A stretch of DNA of 64,000 bases, taken from Fibrobacter succinogenes. Its GTDB lineage: Bacteria; Fibrobacterota; Fibrobacteria; Fibrobacterales; Fibrobacteraceae. The notes beneath the pieces are model-generated. The model searched no databases. It saw only the letters and a program-made list of their open reading frames with translations, and was not told the origin of the DNA. Shown here in pieces: positions 1-9,732 of this stretch (position 1 is its first letter; every line of letters starts with the position of its first letter). The position numbers and the translations under genes were made by a program. Where the stretch lies: contig CACVQR010000010.1 in NCBI GenBank assembly GCA_902756345.1, forward strand, positions 124,001-188,000. Direction: 5' to 3'.

Positions 1-962
1 TGTGGCCTCAAGACTTTTTCGATTCGGAACTTGTTGTTCTTGATAACCGCATCCGGCACCTTCAAGATGCTGGGTGTGGAGCGGTAATTGTTCTGCAACA
101 AAATGGTCTTGGTATTTTCGTGGGTCTTGTCGAATTCCAGAATGCGGTTGACATCGGCGCCGCGCCAACCGTAAATAGTCTGGTCCGGATCACCCACCAC
201 AAAAAGGTTCTTGTGGTAGCTCGCCAGCAAATCCGCCAGCTGGTACTGCTGACCGTCGATATCCTGGTATTCGTCGACCATGATGTACATCATGCGCTTG
301 CGCCACTTGTCGAGCTGTTCCGGAAAATTTTCGAGAATGTACAGCGTCGAAAGAATCAGGTCGTCAAAGTCCAGCGCGTAATTCTTTTTCTGTTCGTAAA
401 GGTAGCGGTAATAAACCCGCATCCACTTGTCATCGGCAGCATCAGAAAGCGCAAGCAGGTGATCTTTAGTGGTCATGCCCTCTGACGGCAGTTCCGCAAA
501 AAGCGAGACGTAATTGATGTCGGCCGCCTTACGGCCCCCGATGTAGTCGATGACGCTGCTGATTTTCAAATCCTTGAGCGAGTAGCCCAAATCGGCGTAG
601 GCCTTGTGCAAAAGGGACTTCTGGTCGTCTTCGTCCAGAATCATGAATTCTTTCGGGTAATTCAGCACATGGATTTCTTCGCGCAAGAATCGCACGCAAA
701 AACCGTGAAACGTAGAAATGTAGCCGCTGTCGTCGCCGCCCAACACCGTACGGATGCGCTTTTTCATTTCGTTCGCAGCCTTGTTGGTAAACGTGACACA
801 AAGGATGTTCGACGGCGAAATGCCCATCTCTTTCACCAGGTACAGGTAACGCTGGGTCAGCGTCCGGGTTTTACCGGACCCAGCCCCCGCCACCACGCGC
901 ACAAAGCCCTCGGTGGTTTCCACCGCTTGTCGTTGTTCCAAATCCATATTTTCTAGGGCCAT
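1..962 (-). CDS. uvrD: UvrD/PcrA-family DNA helicase, N-terminal part (runs off the window edge)
   Basis: Superfamily 1A ATP-dependent 3'-5' DNA helicase used in excision repair and removal of blocks from DNA. About 320 codons are visible and no stop is reached before position 1. The start is ATG at 962, with GAGG six bases upstream on the minus strand. Read by eye: Q-motif region near residues 8-12, Walker A AGAGSGKT at about 25-32, motif Ia TFTNKAA at about 56-62, Walker B DEYQD near 227, motif III QTIYGWRGAD near 262 and motif IV NNYRST near 292. Domains 2A/2B and motifs V-VI lie outside the window. It is divergent from the pectate lyase gene. PcrA and UvrD cannot be separated on this fragment; Rep is less likely. 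Confidence 0.93.
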   Translation of the reverse strand, partial: MALENMDLEQRQAVETTEGFVRVVAGAGSGKTRTLTQRYLYLVKEMGISPSNILCVTFTNKAANEMKKRIRTVLGGDDSGYISTFHGFCVRFLREEIHVLNYPKEFMILDEDDQKSLLHKAYADLGYSLKDLKISSVIDYIGGRKAADINYVSLFAELPSEGMTTKDHLLALSDAADDKWMRVYYRYLYEQKKNYALDFDDLILSTLYILENFPEQLDKWRKRMMYIMVDEYQDIDGQQYQLADLLASYHKNLFVVGDPDQTIYGWRGADVNRILEFDKTHENTKTILLQNNYRSTPSILKVPDAVIKNNKFRIEKVLRP

Positions 963-1144
963 GTGCACCTCGTTACATAGTGAACATTTGTTTTACTGCA
1001 CAAAAATATAGTATTTTTAGAACAATAGTGTTATAGCCCCTGAAATCTAAGCACAAGAAATAGCTACAATCAGGGCCAAAATCAAAAAGAACATCACTTT
1101 TTTTAGAAATTCAAGTATATTTTAAGCAAATACTCAAGGTGTAT

Positions 1145-2707
1145 ATGGGAGCAAGATTCTTATTGATGACGGGAATCGCCATGGCAGCGGCTCAGGCGTT
1201 CGGCGCCGTTTACTATGTGGCGACCGATGGCAGCGACAACAACGCCGGTACAAAAGCAAAGCCCTTCGCCTCGCTCAACAAGGCAAATACCGTAGTGCAC
1301 GCGGGCGACACCGTATGGATTCGCGGCGGCATCTACGACCTGCACGATACAGTCTTTTACGAACGGTACAAGATGACTGCGGGCATCCTACTGACTGCAA
1401 GTGGTGAAAGCGATGACAAACGCATCCATTACCTGGCCTATCCGGGCGAACGTCCGATTTTTGACGCGACCAACCTCCCTGTGGCCGCAGGCGTGGAGCA
1501 TAGCGACGGCACGCCCGAGGGCGCGATGTACACCTCGCCCATCGTGATTTCGGCAAAGTACCTGCACCTGAAGGGTTTCGAGGTGCGCAACACGCCCATG
1601 AAACACAACTCGAATTCCGGCGTTTTCCTTTACGCGAGCAAGCACATTTTTTTGGAGCAGATTGATAGCCACCATAATGCGGGCCCCGGATTCTTCGCGA
1701 ACGACGGCGCGGCAGACGGCGGCGGACACATATTCCTGAACTGCGATGCCCACGACAACTACGACCCCTTGGGCTGGCAGGGCGACGGCGAAAATGCCGA
1801 CGGCTTCGGCGCGCATTACCAAAAGCCGGGCGAGGGCGATACGACCAAGTTCATCGGGTGCCGCGCCTGGTGGAACAGCGACGACGGCTTCGACTTCATC
1901 AACCAGGAATTCCCCGTGGTGCTGGAAAACTGCTACGCCATGGGGAACGGCTACAGCGACTACGGACTTGGCAATCCGAAGAACGGCAACGGGCACGGCA
2001 TCAAGATGGGCGAAAGCACCCTCGGCGGCGGGCGGCATATCATAAAGTTCTGCGCCGCCTGGAAAAACAAGGCGACGGGCTTTTACGCGAACTACACCGG
2101 CGTGGGCAGCAAGTGGCTCAACAACACGTCTTACATGAACAAGGACCGCGAATTTGCCATGGCATCTACACTCTTTGATTCGCAGGGGAACCGCATTGCC
2201 GAGGTGGCTCCGCTCACCGGCGACAATGCACATGTACTCAAGAACAACATTGCCTTCCCGAACAAGAATTCGCAAATCGGGGAGTGCTGGGAGTATATAC
2301 CGAGCCAGAACATCGATCATTACGTGGAATGCCCCGCCGGCGAGAACAACACCTGGAACCTGAATCTCGACCTGACGGTCGACGATTTTGAAAGTCTCGA
2401 CGACCCGAGCATGACCGTGACAGGCGAAGACCTTTCGAAGATTCCTGGAATGCTTGGCCCGCGTAATGCCGACGGCAGCTTGCCCGATGTGGATTTCTTG
2501 AAACTCAAGACCGGAAGCCGCGCCCTAGAATTAGGTTTGGGAGCGTTCAATTATAGCGGTTCTGCGACTCCGATCATCAAGAAATTCCGGAATTCAACGA
2601 AACCGCTTACAGCGCCAAGCGATCCTGCAAAAATGTTCGATTTGCAAGGCCGTTACTTGGGGCCTTTCAAGCCGGGCAAAGCGTCCCGTTATTTCATAAC
2701 AAAGTAA
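1145..2707 (+). CDS. Secreted right-handed beta-helix protein, PL9-like pectate lyase
   Basis: Probable exported polysaccharide lyase of 520 aa acting on pectin. The ATG at 1145 is preferred over an in-frame GTG at 1139 because AAGG lies five bases before the ATG. Residues 1-20 form a signal peptide ending AQAFGA. The mature protein opens with YYVATDGSDNNAGT and GDTVWIRGGIY, the usual start of PL9-type beta-helices. WNSDDGFDF and NGNGHGIKMGE fit the Asp/Lys-rich active-site face of PL9 (Lys as base, Asp for calcium in the family). The C-terminus carries a short MFDLQGRYLGPF tail of a kind I associate with Fibrobacter secreted enzymes. No separate carbohydrate-binding module is seen. Monocistronic. 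A different beta-helix lyase or hydrolase family is the main alternative. Confidence 0.75.
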   Translation: MGARFLLMTGIAMAAAQAFGAVYYVATDGSDNNAGTKAKPFASLNKANTVVHAGDTVWIRGGIYDLHDTVFYERYKMTAGILLTASGESDDKRIHYLAYPGERPIFDATNLPVAAGVEHSDGTPEGAMYTSPIVISAKYLHLKGFEVRNTPMKHNSNSGVFLYASKHIFLEQIDSHHNAGPGFFANDGAADGGGHIFLNCDAHDNYDPLGWQGDGENADGFGAHYQKPGEGDTTKFIGCRAWWNSDDGFDFINQEFPVVLENCYAMGNGYSDYGLGNPKNGNGHGIKMGESTLGGGRHIIKFCAAWKNKATGFYANYTGVGSKWLNNTSYMNKDREFAMASTLFDSQGNRIAEVAPLTGDNAHVLKNNIAFPNKNSQIGECWEYIPSQNIDHYVECPAGENNTWNLNLDLTVDDFESLDDPSMTVTGEDLSKIPGMLGPRNADGSLPDVDFLKLKTGSRALELGLGAFNYSGSATPIIKKFRNSTKPLTAPSDPAKMFDLQGRYLGPFKPGKASRYFITK

Positions 2708-2858
2708 CAAAAATCACTTTCCGATTGCGTTTTCACGCCTTTGTAAGTAAACCGAAACAAAAAGAAGCCTCTAACTCGTTGACAGACAACGATTTAGACT
2801 CGCCACTCCGCAGAAATCCAAGACCAAATTCTGCGTATTTTCTATACTTGGAATCAAG

Positions 2859-5800
2859 TTGATCAGGAGACCGACGACATTTCTAGGAACAGCCGCCTTC
2901 GCCACGGCTGTTGTTGGCGCCATTGCCCTTGGCGTCTGGTTCCTGCATGCGCTTGCGGAACGGTTCCTGTCGACTCCGCACACCATCGCGGGCGTTACGA
3001 TTAGCCCTCACGGGCACCGTATGGACGACCTGCTGACCCACCATTTCGATTCAATCCGCGTTTCGATGGACGGCACCGATATCAAGGTGGCCAATCCGAA
3101 TTTGGAAATCACCCTGCTGGGCGAACCCAAGGGCATTCGACTCGCCATGGATTCGGTAATTGCAGACATCGATGTTTCCAAGGATAAAGACGAGAAGAAG
3201 CCGAAGAAAACCGACAGCATTCCCAAATTCCCGGAAAAACTGAAAATTCACATTCCGGCGCAAATCGATGTCAAGGAGGCGCGCGTTAACCTTTCGGACG
3301 GCAAGAGCTGGCAGGCAAGCAATATTTCCGTGGAAAGCCGCGGACAAAAAGCGCTCACGCTCAGCGCACGAAACATCAGCGGCGACTACATTTCGGCACC
3401 AGCAAGCGTTAACCTGAACGCAGACTTCAGCAGCGACGACTTGAAGATTGACGGCAAGATCAAGACGAAGAAAGATTCTATCGCCTTGAATGTCGAAGCC
3501 CCCAAGGACAACCTCGGGAAAATCAAGACAAGCACTGACCTGACCATCACCAATCCCGAAGACTGGATTCCGGTGGAGCTACCGCCGGCAGTGCCCGAAC
3601 TCGGCAAGGTCAAGGTGTCCGCAACCGCAAACGTAGACCTGCAAAAGAACCGCACCTCTTACGACGCAACGATTGAAACGAGAGTCGGAGCCTTCTGGCC
3701 GCTGCTTGCCGAAAACGTGACCGTAAACCTTTCGGGCGACATGGAAAACATCGATGCCGATGTGGTTCTCAGGAACGACGAAGGCGGAACTATCGTACTG
3801 AACGGAAACGTCGATAAAGAAAGGAACGTGTTCTTCACGGGGCGCATCGACCGCATGAATGCGATGTTCGGTCCGCAGATGATGCCGCTCGACATGGAAA
3901 TCAAATCGGGCGAACTGATCGACAACGAGCTGACCGTTTCAATCGAAACCCGACACGGATCACTTGTCGACGCAGAAGTTCATCTCAAGGATTCGCTTTC
4001 ACTCACCTTTACCGGTGACATTTCCCCTTACGAACCGTGGGCATTAGACTGGACGCAAGGCAACCTGACCTTGGGCGACCGAACAAAAGCGTACGGTTCG
4101 TTTGATGGACATTACCTGAAAATACTCGCCAAAGTCAATGCGATTGAAAACGCCTACCACATAACGGCAGACTCTCTGCAGGTGACGCTCGCCATCAACA
4201 AGAAGGGAATCGACTTTACGAACGGTGTCATTTACACTCCGAACGAAACTTTCGATTTCGACGGCGATGTCAAGTGGAACGACGAACACCCGCATACCTC
4301 CTGGAACGTAAGGCAGCAACACGGCGGCAGCGCAAGCGCATACGTTCACATCGGAGATTCGATTGCGCTTGACGTTCAGGCCGACAAGGTGGTTTTCGAG
4401 ACGATTCCGTTCTCTGACATAAAACTCGGACGAAACATTCGAGGAAAGGTGAGCGGCGAATGGCACCACGACTTTGACAACCAATTCGGATTCATGGACG
4501 TGTCCGTAGACGGCGACCTGGACGCATTCAAAGTTGGACTTGAAACATCGATTCGTGCAAACGGCGACACGCTATTCATTGACAACTTCAGGGCAATCCA
4601 TAACCGAAACTCCGTGACCGCAACGACCGTATTCGTGTTGCCTAACGATTCGAACCCGGACTTCAAGCCTACTACCTTCTTGCCTGTAGAAGTGTTGTTC
4701 GCCAACATTTCATCGCACGACTTCAGTATTCCGCTACTGCTTGAAAGCTTTAACGACAGCACACTCACTTCGGGCATGCTGAATGGTGATCTCACCTACA
4801 ACCAAGGTAACAAGCTCATTGGAAACTTAAGCTTTGCAGACATCAAGTTCCGAAAGATTCCGCCCGACCTGTTCAACATTCGAAAACTGAACGTGTTTGC
4901 CGAAAACGACAAGGTCGAACTGAACGCTTACCTGGACATTGGCGGCGGCGGCTGGACAGGCAATACGCAGGTGATTATCAACAACGTGTTTAGCGACAAG
5001 CGTCACGTCAGTTTCTCGCACGGTAGCGACAACGGCGGCACGGTTTGGGCAGAAGGCTTTATCGACAACGACCTGTTGTTCAAAGGCACTGTAGACGCAA
5101 ATGGTTCCTGGTTCATTCCGGGAACGGTCAGCGAAATCAAGAATACCGACTTGCATGTGGACATTGCAGCCAACTTGCGGAAGGGCCTTGCCGGAATTAC
5201 CGCGGACATGAGTCTGGATTCGACCGTTTACGAACCACCCAGAACCAAAGTGCAGTTCCCGATTTACATGCGCGGCCATGTGGAAAACGGGCTCTTGAAC
5301 ATTTACGAAGCGAGAACCAAGAACGAAAACGACGAAGTCATTTCGGGAACACTGCAGTTCAACCTCGACAGCATGAAGATCGATTCTATCAATGTGCATT
5401 CCGACCGTTACTCGATCAAGACCGAATCGCATTACCTTGTACTTGAAGACATCAATTCTACCATGACCGACAGCGAAGAAGAACTGCTGGTGACGGCAAA
5501 CATTCCGAAGATTTCTTACAAGTTCAACAACATAATTTACGGCGACGCCGAAGCCATTGCCCGTGGAAACATCGGCTTTGCAATTCCGCACCGCCAAGAA
5601 GGCATTATCAAGAACAGCACCATTACCGGAAATATCATGATTGACAAGATGGTGTTCTACCGCGATTTCGATATTGACATTACGCCGGCAGCTCTCGACA
5701 AGTACCTGACCATGTTCAACAACTTTGTCGCCAAGATGCGCAAGAGCGGCGCCCAAGAAGAAAAAATATCAGTTTCGAGCCCCATCAACCTTTCAATGCA

Positions 5801-6743
5801 CATTAGCGACTCGCAGCGAGATTCTATCGCTATCGTGACACCGTTTGCAACATTCCCGCTGACAGTCGACATCTGGGTTTTGGGTAACACGGTTCGCCCG
5901 CTATTGCGCGGTGACATAACGAATACGAACAGTGGATTTATTGGAGTCAAGGATATCTATGAATTCGACCTGAATTCGTTCATGATTTCTTGGAACGATG
6001 TTCCCTGGCAAAAGGGCGTTGTCGACGTGACCAGTAGCCAGGAGCTCCCCTACTGCTCAGCAGAATCAAACGAGACCGATAAAGAAACATGCCCGATTAA
6101 CCTAGACTTGCAGGGAACCATTTCGAATTTGCAGGCGGTACCGTCGTCTAACTGCGGTACCGACGCCTCGGCAGCATCGATTTACTACAACATTTTGCTT
6201 GGTTGTATCGCAAACGACAACGGCGAAGAAGCCGACTGGAACAAGCTTGCAGGCAAGGCAATCGGTAAAGTGATTTCGACTACAGCGAACAAGACCTTGG
6301 GCGGCGATTACATTGGCGATATTGAAATGAAGGTGATGTTCTTTGAAAACAATACCACCGGCGATAAAGACTCCAGCTACTTCAAGATTCCGATTTCGCT
6401 GGACCGTTGGGTTAAGGACTTGAGCTTGATCTTTGGTTACACGCAAGACCAAAGCGTAAGCCCCACTTACGACCAGTCGTTCCAATTCGGCATCAACTAC
6501 ACGTTGCCCGTGTTCCAAGAAGAAATTTACTCGCACGAAAACCATCTGTCGCCGACTTTGTACTTGAACGGCATGCTGACCTCTAAGCAGTACTTGACCA
6601 ATACCGGCGCCGGAAGCAATGACCGACTCGAAAAAGACATCGGTATCAACTATATGTACCGATTCTGGAATCCGTGTATTCTTGGCCTTGGACGATGCGA
6701 AGCCATAGAATCGCCCTCTAAGCAAAAGGAGGATTCAAAATGA
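2859..6743 (+). CDS. tamB: TamB-like translocation and assembly / lipid-transport protein
   Basis: Large inner-membrane-anchored periplasmic protein of about 1294 aa, TamB/AsmA-like. The start is TTG at 2859 (no ATG fits; GGAA lies about 8 bases upstream), giving a membrane anchor at residues 5-27. A long repetitive beta-rich region follows. The C-terminal 300 residues have TamB domain (DUF490) features: an LRGDITNTNSGFIG segment, a Cys-containing stretch around LQGTISNLQ, and a final beta-strand region. The family works with an Omp85 protein (TamA) in outer-membrane protein insertion or phospholipid transport. Its stop overlaps the start of the tamA-like gene by four bases, so the two are translationally coupled. 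Length matches TamB (about 1250-1300 aa). Confidence 0.85.
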   Translation: MIRRPTTFLGTAAFATAVVGAIALGVWFLHALAERFLSTPHTIAGVTISPHGHRMDDLLTHHFDSIRVSMDGTDIKVANPNLEITLLGEPKGIRLAMDSVIADIDVSKDKDEKKPKKTDSIPKFPEKLKIHIPAQIDVKEARVNLSDGKSWQASNISVESRGQKALTLSARNISGDYISAPASVNLNADFSSDDLKIDGKIKTKKDSIALNVEAPKDNLGKIKTSTDLTITNPEDWIPVELPPAVPELGKVKVSATANVDLQKNRTSYDATIETRVGAFWPLLAENVTVNLSGDMENIDADVVLRNDEGGTIVLNGNVDKERNVFFTGRIDRMNAMFGPQMMPLDMEIKSGELIDNELTVSIETRHGSLVDAEVHLKDSLSLTFTGDISPYEPWALDWTQGNLTLGDRTKAYGSFDGHYLKILAKVNAIENAYHITADSLQVTLAINKKGIDFTNGVIYTPNETFDFDGDVKWNDEHPHTSWNVRQQHGGSASAYVHIGDSIALDVQADKVVFETIPFSDIKLGRNIRGKVSGEWHHDFDNQFGFMDVSVDGDLDAFKVGLETSIRANGDTLFIDNFRAIHNRNSVTATTVFVLPNDSNPDFKPTTFLPVEVLFANISSHDFSIPLLLESFNDSTLTSGMLNGDLTYNQGNKLIGNLSFADIKFRKIPPDLFNIRKLNVFAENDKVELNAYLDIGGGGWTGNTQVIINNVFSDKRHVSFSHGSDNGGTVWAEGFIDNDLLFKGTVDANGSWFIPGTVSEIKNTDLHVDIAANLRKGLAGITADMSLDSTVYEPPRTKVQFPIYMRGHVENGLLNIYEARTKNENDEVISGTLQFNLDSMKIDSINVHSDRYSIKTESHYLVLEDINSTMTDSEEELLVTANIPKISYKFNNIIYGDAEAIARGNIGFAIPHRQEGIIKNSTITGNIMIDKMVFYRDFDIDITPAALDKYLTMFNNFVAKMRKSGAQEEKISVSSPINLSMHISDSQRDSIAIVTPFATFPLTVDIWVLGNTVRPLLRGDITNTNSGFIGVKDIYEFDLNSFMISWNDVPWQKGVVDVTSSQELPYCSAESNETDKETCPINLDLQGTISNLQAVPSSNCGTDASAASIYYNILLGCIANDNGEEADWNKLAGKAIGKVISTTANKTLGGDYIGDIEMKVMFFENNTTGDKDSSYFKIPISLDRWVKDLSLIFGYTQDQSVSPTYDQSFQFGINYTLPVFQEEIYSHENHLSPTLYLNGMLTSKQYLTNTGAGSNDRLEKDIGINYMYRFWNPCILGLGRCEAIESPSKQKEDSK

Positions 6744-8650
6744 AAAAGATCCTATTCCTTCTTTTAGCATTCGCCTTCGTATGCCTAGCCGCCGATGACG
6801 ACAAACACCCGTGGTACGTAAATATCAAGGGTAACAAGGCCTTCTCGACTTTCCAGCTTGAAGAACAACTTGACATTCCCGAAGAATTCGGCAAGATGGA
6901 TACGACCAAGCAAGACTTCATGATGCGACTTTCGCTGGAAAACATCAAGGCGCTCTACTATTCTCGCGGTTATTACAGTCTCGATTTGTCGATGGATATC
7001 CAGCGCGACATCATTTCGGCAGACAGCAGCATTCGCGGCTACTTTATTACCATTCGCGACGGCGAGCGTTACCGTTTTAGCGGTGTCAAGCTGATAGTTC
7101 CCGAAGATCGCAGGGTCGAAATTGACGAAACAAAATTGAATATTGCCCAAGACCACCTTTACAATCAAGACGACATTGCCGAAGACCTGGAAGACATTCA
7201 AAAGGCTTACCGCCGCGAAGGCTACCTGCATTCAACGCTTTCTTCGATCGAAATGATTGACACGACGCACAAAAAGATTCTGGTGCAGATTACCGTTGAC
7301 CCAGGCGCAAAAGTCATGATGGGAAATATCGCCTCTTCTAGCCGACGCACAAAAGACAGGCGTAACCCGAATGCTGTCATTTCGGAAACGGGCCTTACGG
7401 ATACGGCATGGCTTTCTAACCTCTGGCGCATTCCCGAAGGCGAAATCATTGACGGTAACCAGTACTATACCTTTAGAAACAAGCTTTTCTCGACCCAGCT
7501 GTTTACGCAAATCAAGATGAGCGATTCGCTCAGGGAAGACGGCCTTTCGGACGTTTACCTGAACGTAACCGAGCGCATGCCCGGAGAAACCCGCTACGGA
7601 TTCTTCTTCGAAGAAATCTACGGATTCGGAGCGCTCGCCTCAGCAAAGCACAAGAACTTCTTTGGGCATTTCCACGAATTTTCGACAAGTGCCCAAATTG
7701 CACAGCATAAGCAAGAAGCTTCTGTCGGTTACGCAAACCCGCTCTTGTTCGGGACCTCCTTCAGCTTTATTCCGACGGCAATCCGATTTGAAGACCGCAT
7801 CACGTTAAACCACGAAAAAATTAACCCGCCGGCATACCCCGACAGTTTGGAAGAACGTTACGAAATCATCAACCGCGCAGACTTGACCTTCGGTATTACC
7901 AAGCGCATTCGTTTCCGCGGGACATTCGATACCCGTTACGTGAACAAGAACGAAGACAAGCTCTTCAAACTGAAAGGCGAAACGGCGCTCACCTTTGACT
8001 ACACCGACGACTACTTCAACCCGACAAAGGGTATACGACTTGCACCCACATTCGGTGCAGGTTCTAACTGGAAGGCCGACCTTCAAAACCCGGGCATGGT
8101 GGGCGACCCCTATACCTATGGCGAAATGACAATTAACCTTTACCACCCGCTATTCTGGACTTTTTACGGAGCCGTTAGCGGAAGCGTCGGTAGATTCTTT
8201 GCCAAGGCCCTTGAAGACGATGCTAGAATCTTTTACCAGGGCGGTACGCGTTCCGTGCGCGGTTACCGATTCCGCAGTATTTACGCAAGCTACGACAGCA
8301 CTTACACCGTGCGCGACGAAGAAACCGGCGAAGAAGAATCCGTCACCGACATTCACACGGGCCTTACGCCGCTCTACTTTAGATTCAACCAAGAAGTGCG
8401 CTGGACATTCCCGTGGAAGTCTTGGCAGCGCTGGCAGATTGTGCAGTTCTACGATTGGGCCCGCGTAACCGACAGCGAAAGCGGCAAGTACGCCGCCGAA
8501 GAAGACGAAAGTTTGGGACTCGGCATCCGTTACCGATGGCAGTTCCTTACATTCCGCCTAGATTACGCCTTCAAGAAAGATTTGAGCAACTGGAATCTGG
8601 AACACTTTGCTTCCGGCCGATTCGCCTTCGACCTGTCGCAGACATTCTAG
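6740..8650 (+). CDS. tamA: TamA/BamA-family (Omp85) outer-membrane protein
   Basis: Omp85-superfamily barrel of 636 aa. The signal peptide is residues 1-18 (ends VCLAA). A periplasmic part of roughly residues 22-270 is consistent with POTRA domains (YYSRGYYSLDLSM and RREGYLHSTLSSI resemble POTRA helix-strand units). A 16-stranded surface-antigen barrel follows to the end. GGTRSVRGYRFRS corresponds to the conserved Omp85 loop VRGY/F motif, and the last residue is Phe, as expected for a Bam substrate. AAGGAGG sits eight bases before the ATG. Overlap with tamB marks a two-gene operon. Immediately after the stop comes a GCGGC hairpin and a heptad repeat. BamA itself is the alternative; the TamB neighbour favours TamA. 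Confidence 0.87.
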   Translation: MKKILFLLLAFAFVCLAADDDKHPWYVNIKGNKAFSTFQLEEQLDIPEEFGKMDTTKQDFMMRLSLENIKALYYSRGYYSLDLSMDIQRDIISADSSIRGYFITIRDGERYRFSGVKLIVPEDRRVEIDETKLNIAQDHLYNQDDIAEDLEDIQKAYRREGYLHSTLSSIEMIDTTHKKILVQITVDPGAKVMMGNIASSSRRTKDRRNPNAVISETGLTDTAWLSNLWRIPEGEIIDGNQYYTFRNKLFSTQLFTQIKMSDSLREDGLSDVYLNVTERMPGETRYGFFFEEIYGFGALASAKHKNFFGHFHEFSTSAQIAQHKQEASVGYANPLLFGTSFSFIPTAIRFEDRITLNHEKINPPAYPDSLEERYEIINRADLTFGITKRIRFRGTFDTRYVNKNEDKLFKLKGETALTFDYTDDYFNPTKGIRLAPTFGAGSNWKADLQNPGMVGDPYTYGEMTINLYHPLFWTFYGAVSGSVGRFFAKALEDDARIFYQGGTRSVRGYRFRSIYASYDSTYTVRDEETGEEESVTDIHTGLTPLYFRFNQEVRWTFPWKSWQRWQIVQFYDWARVTDSESGKYAAEEDESLGLGIRYRWQFLTFRLDYAFKKDLSNWNLEHFASGRFAFDLSQTF

Positions 8651-8733
8651 GCGGCAGAGCCGCGATGTGGAATGTGGGATGTGAGATGAGAAATGTTTAA
8701 TTACTCATTACACATTTCACATTAGTCATTTAC
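8651..8733. repeat. Heptad repeat array with GCGGC-N3-GCCGC hairpin (RATGNGR word)
   Basis: A small hairpin (8651-8663, GCGGC-aga-GCCGC) begins directly after the tamA stop. From 8664 the sequence runs in strict 7-bp steps: GATGTGG, AATGTGG, GATGTGA, GATGAGA, AATGTTT, AATTACT, CATTACA, CATTTCA, CATTAGT, CATTTAC. The second half is the inverted, degenerate copy of the first, so the whole can fold into a long imperfect hairpin. It contains the stop codon of the convergent ABC gene (8726-8728). The function is unknown; it may also stop transcription in both directions. Confidence 0.85.
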
Positions 8734-9559
8734 TAGACACTACGTCGCGATATAATTTCGCAAGGTCCGCTTTTTCACGGACGACATCAGCCTTGATTCC
8801 GGCGGCGGCGAGGGCTGCGCAGATTTGCTCTAACGATGCGGCAGAGTCCACTTTGAAAGTCGCCGATTCGCCGGCAAGGTCCGCCACTCGACCGCTCTTA
8901 AGAACTCGCCCGCGGTCGATGATAGCAAAATCGGTCGCTTCTTCTTCCATTTCAGCCAAAATATGCGAGCAAACGATAGCGGTACCGCCTTCATTTTTGC
9001 GCCAGTCGGCAAGCAGACTCCACACGGATTCACGTGCCATCGGGTCGAGGTTTGCCACCGGTTCATCCAGAATCAAAAGGCGCGGGCTCGGAGCCATGGC
9101 ACGCAGCAATTGCACCTTCTGGCGGTTACCCAGCGAAAGCTTGCCCATGCGGGTTGCAGGATCCGGCAACTCTAGCTTTTGCGAAAGCAACTTGATGCGT
9201 TCGCGGGCAGCAGATTCATTCCACGCAGGGTTGCGCGCCGCATAAAAGCCCACGAAATAATCCACGTATTCCGCAATCGAAAGTTTCGGGTAAATTCCCG
9301 GATTTTCAAGCAAAATTCCGCAAGCAAGAGGATCCAAGAATCCATTCTTGCCGCGCATGGCGTCTGCAATTTCAAGAATTCCCGAAAAGCCCGCAAATCG
9401 CCCACATAAAAGTCGCAAAAGCGTCGTCTTTCCCGCCCCGTTCGGGCCCAAGAGCGCAAAGAAACTCCCCTCGGAAATTTCAAGCTTTACCGAGTCAAGC
9501 GCCTTTTCCGACGCACCGGGGTAAGTAAACGAAACACCTTGGACCTTAATCGCAAACAT
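8726..9559 (-). CDS. ABC transporter ATP-binding protein (orphan ATPase)
   Basis: Cytoplasmic ATPase subunit of an ABC exporter-type transporter, 277 aa. The start is taken at ATG 9559 (MFAIKVQGVSF), where homology to ABC proteins begins; an upstream in-frame ATG at 9613 would add 18 unrelated residues. Walker A GPNGAGKTT is at 38-46, the signature at 141-147 is LSLGNRQ (Asn for Gly or Ser-like variants; LSxGxRQ is common in CcmA/NatA types), Walker B LLILDEP is at 161-167, and the H-loop is in IVCSHILAEME. The type is that of drug, lipid or sodium export ABC-2 systems. No permease gene is adjacent on either side, so the partner must be encoded elsewhere. The last codons lie in a heptad repeat, so the C-terminus may have been reshaped by it. 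Confidence 0.9.
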   Translation of the reverse strand: MFAIKVQGVSFTYPGASEKALDSVKLEISEGSFFALLGPNGAGKTTLLRLLCGRFAGFSGILEIADAMRGKNGFLDPLACGILLENPGIYPKLSIAEYVDYFVGFYAARNPAWNESAARERIKLLSQKLELPDPATRMGKLSLGNRQKVQLLRAMAPSPRLLILDEPVANLDPMARESVWSLLADWRKNEGGTAIVCSHILAEMEEEATDFAIIDRGRVLKSGRVADLAGESATFKVDSAASLEQICAALAAAGIKADVVREKADLAKLYRDVVSSK

Positions 9560-9705
9560 GAGGCTAAATATAGAAAACGAAAAGTGGCCCGCCCACGCGA
9601 ACCACTTTTTCAATATCTTGCGCCAAAGGCGCCATTATTTTACTCAAAGGACCGAAAGTCCGAGCTCACGCCTCAAAGGGAGCGTAGCGACCGAGCTCAT
9701 AGCCC

Positions 9706-9732
9706 AAGTAATTTTGCTCCGCAAAATTACTT
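9706..9732. repeat. Perfect 12-bp-arm palindrome overlapping the glyA stop codon
   Basis: Arms 9706-9717 and 9721-9732 (AAGTAATTTTGC / GCAAAATTACTT) with a 3-base loop. The right arm contains the last Lys codon and the TAA of glyA. There is no T-tract on the glyA strand, so a classical intrinsic terminator is not obvious. The flank 9661-9705 holds two copies of CCGAGCTCA and resembles flanks of the palindromic elements near 54.1 kb. Confidence 0.8.

Noticed and set aside
8726-9559. ABC ATPase as part of the tamAB operon
   Set aside because: It is on the opposite strand and converges on tamA.
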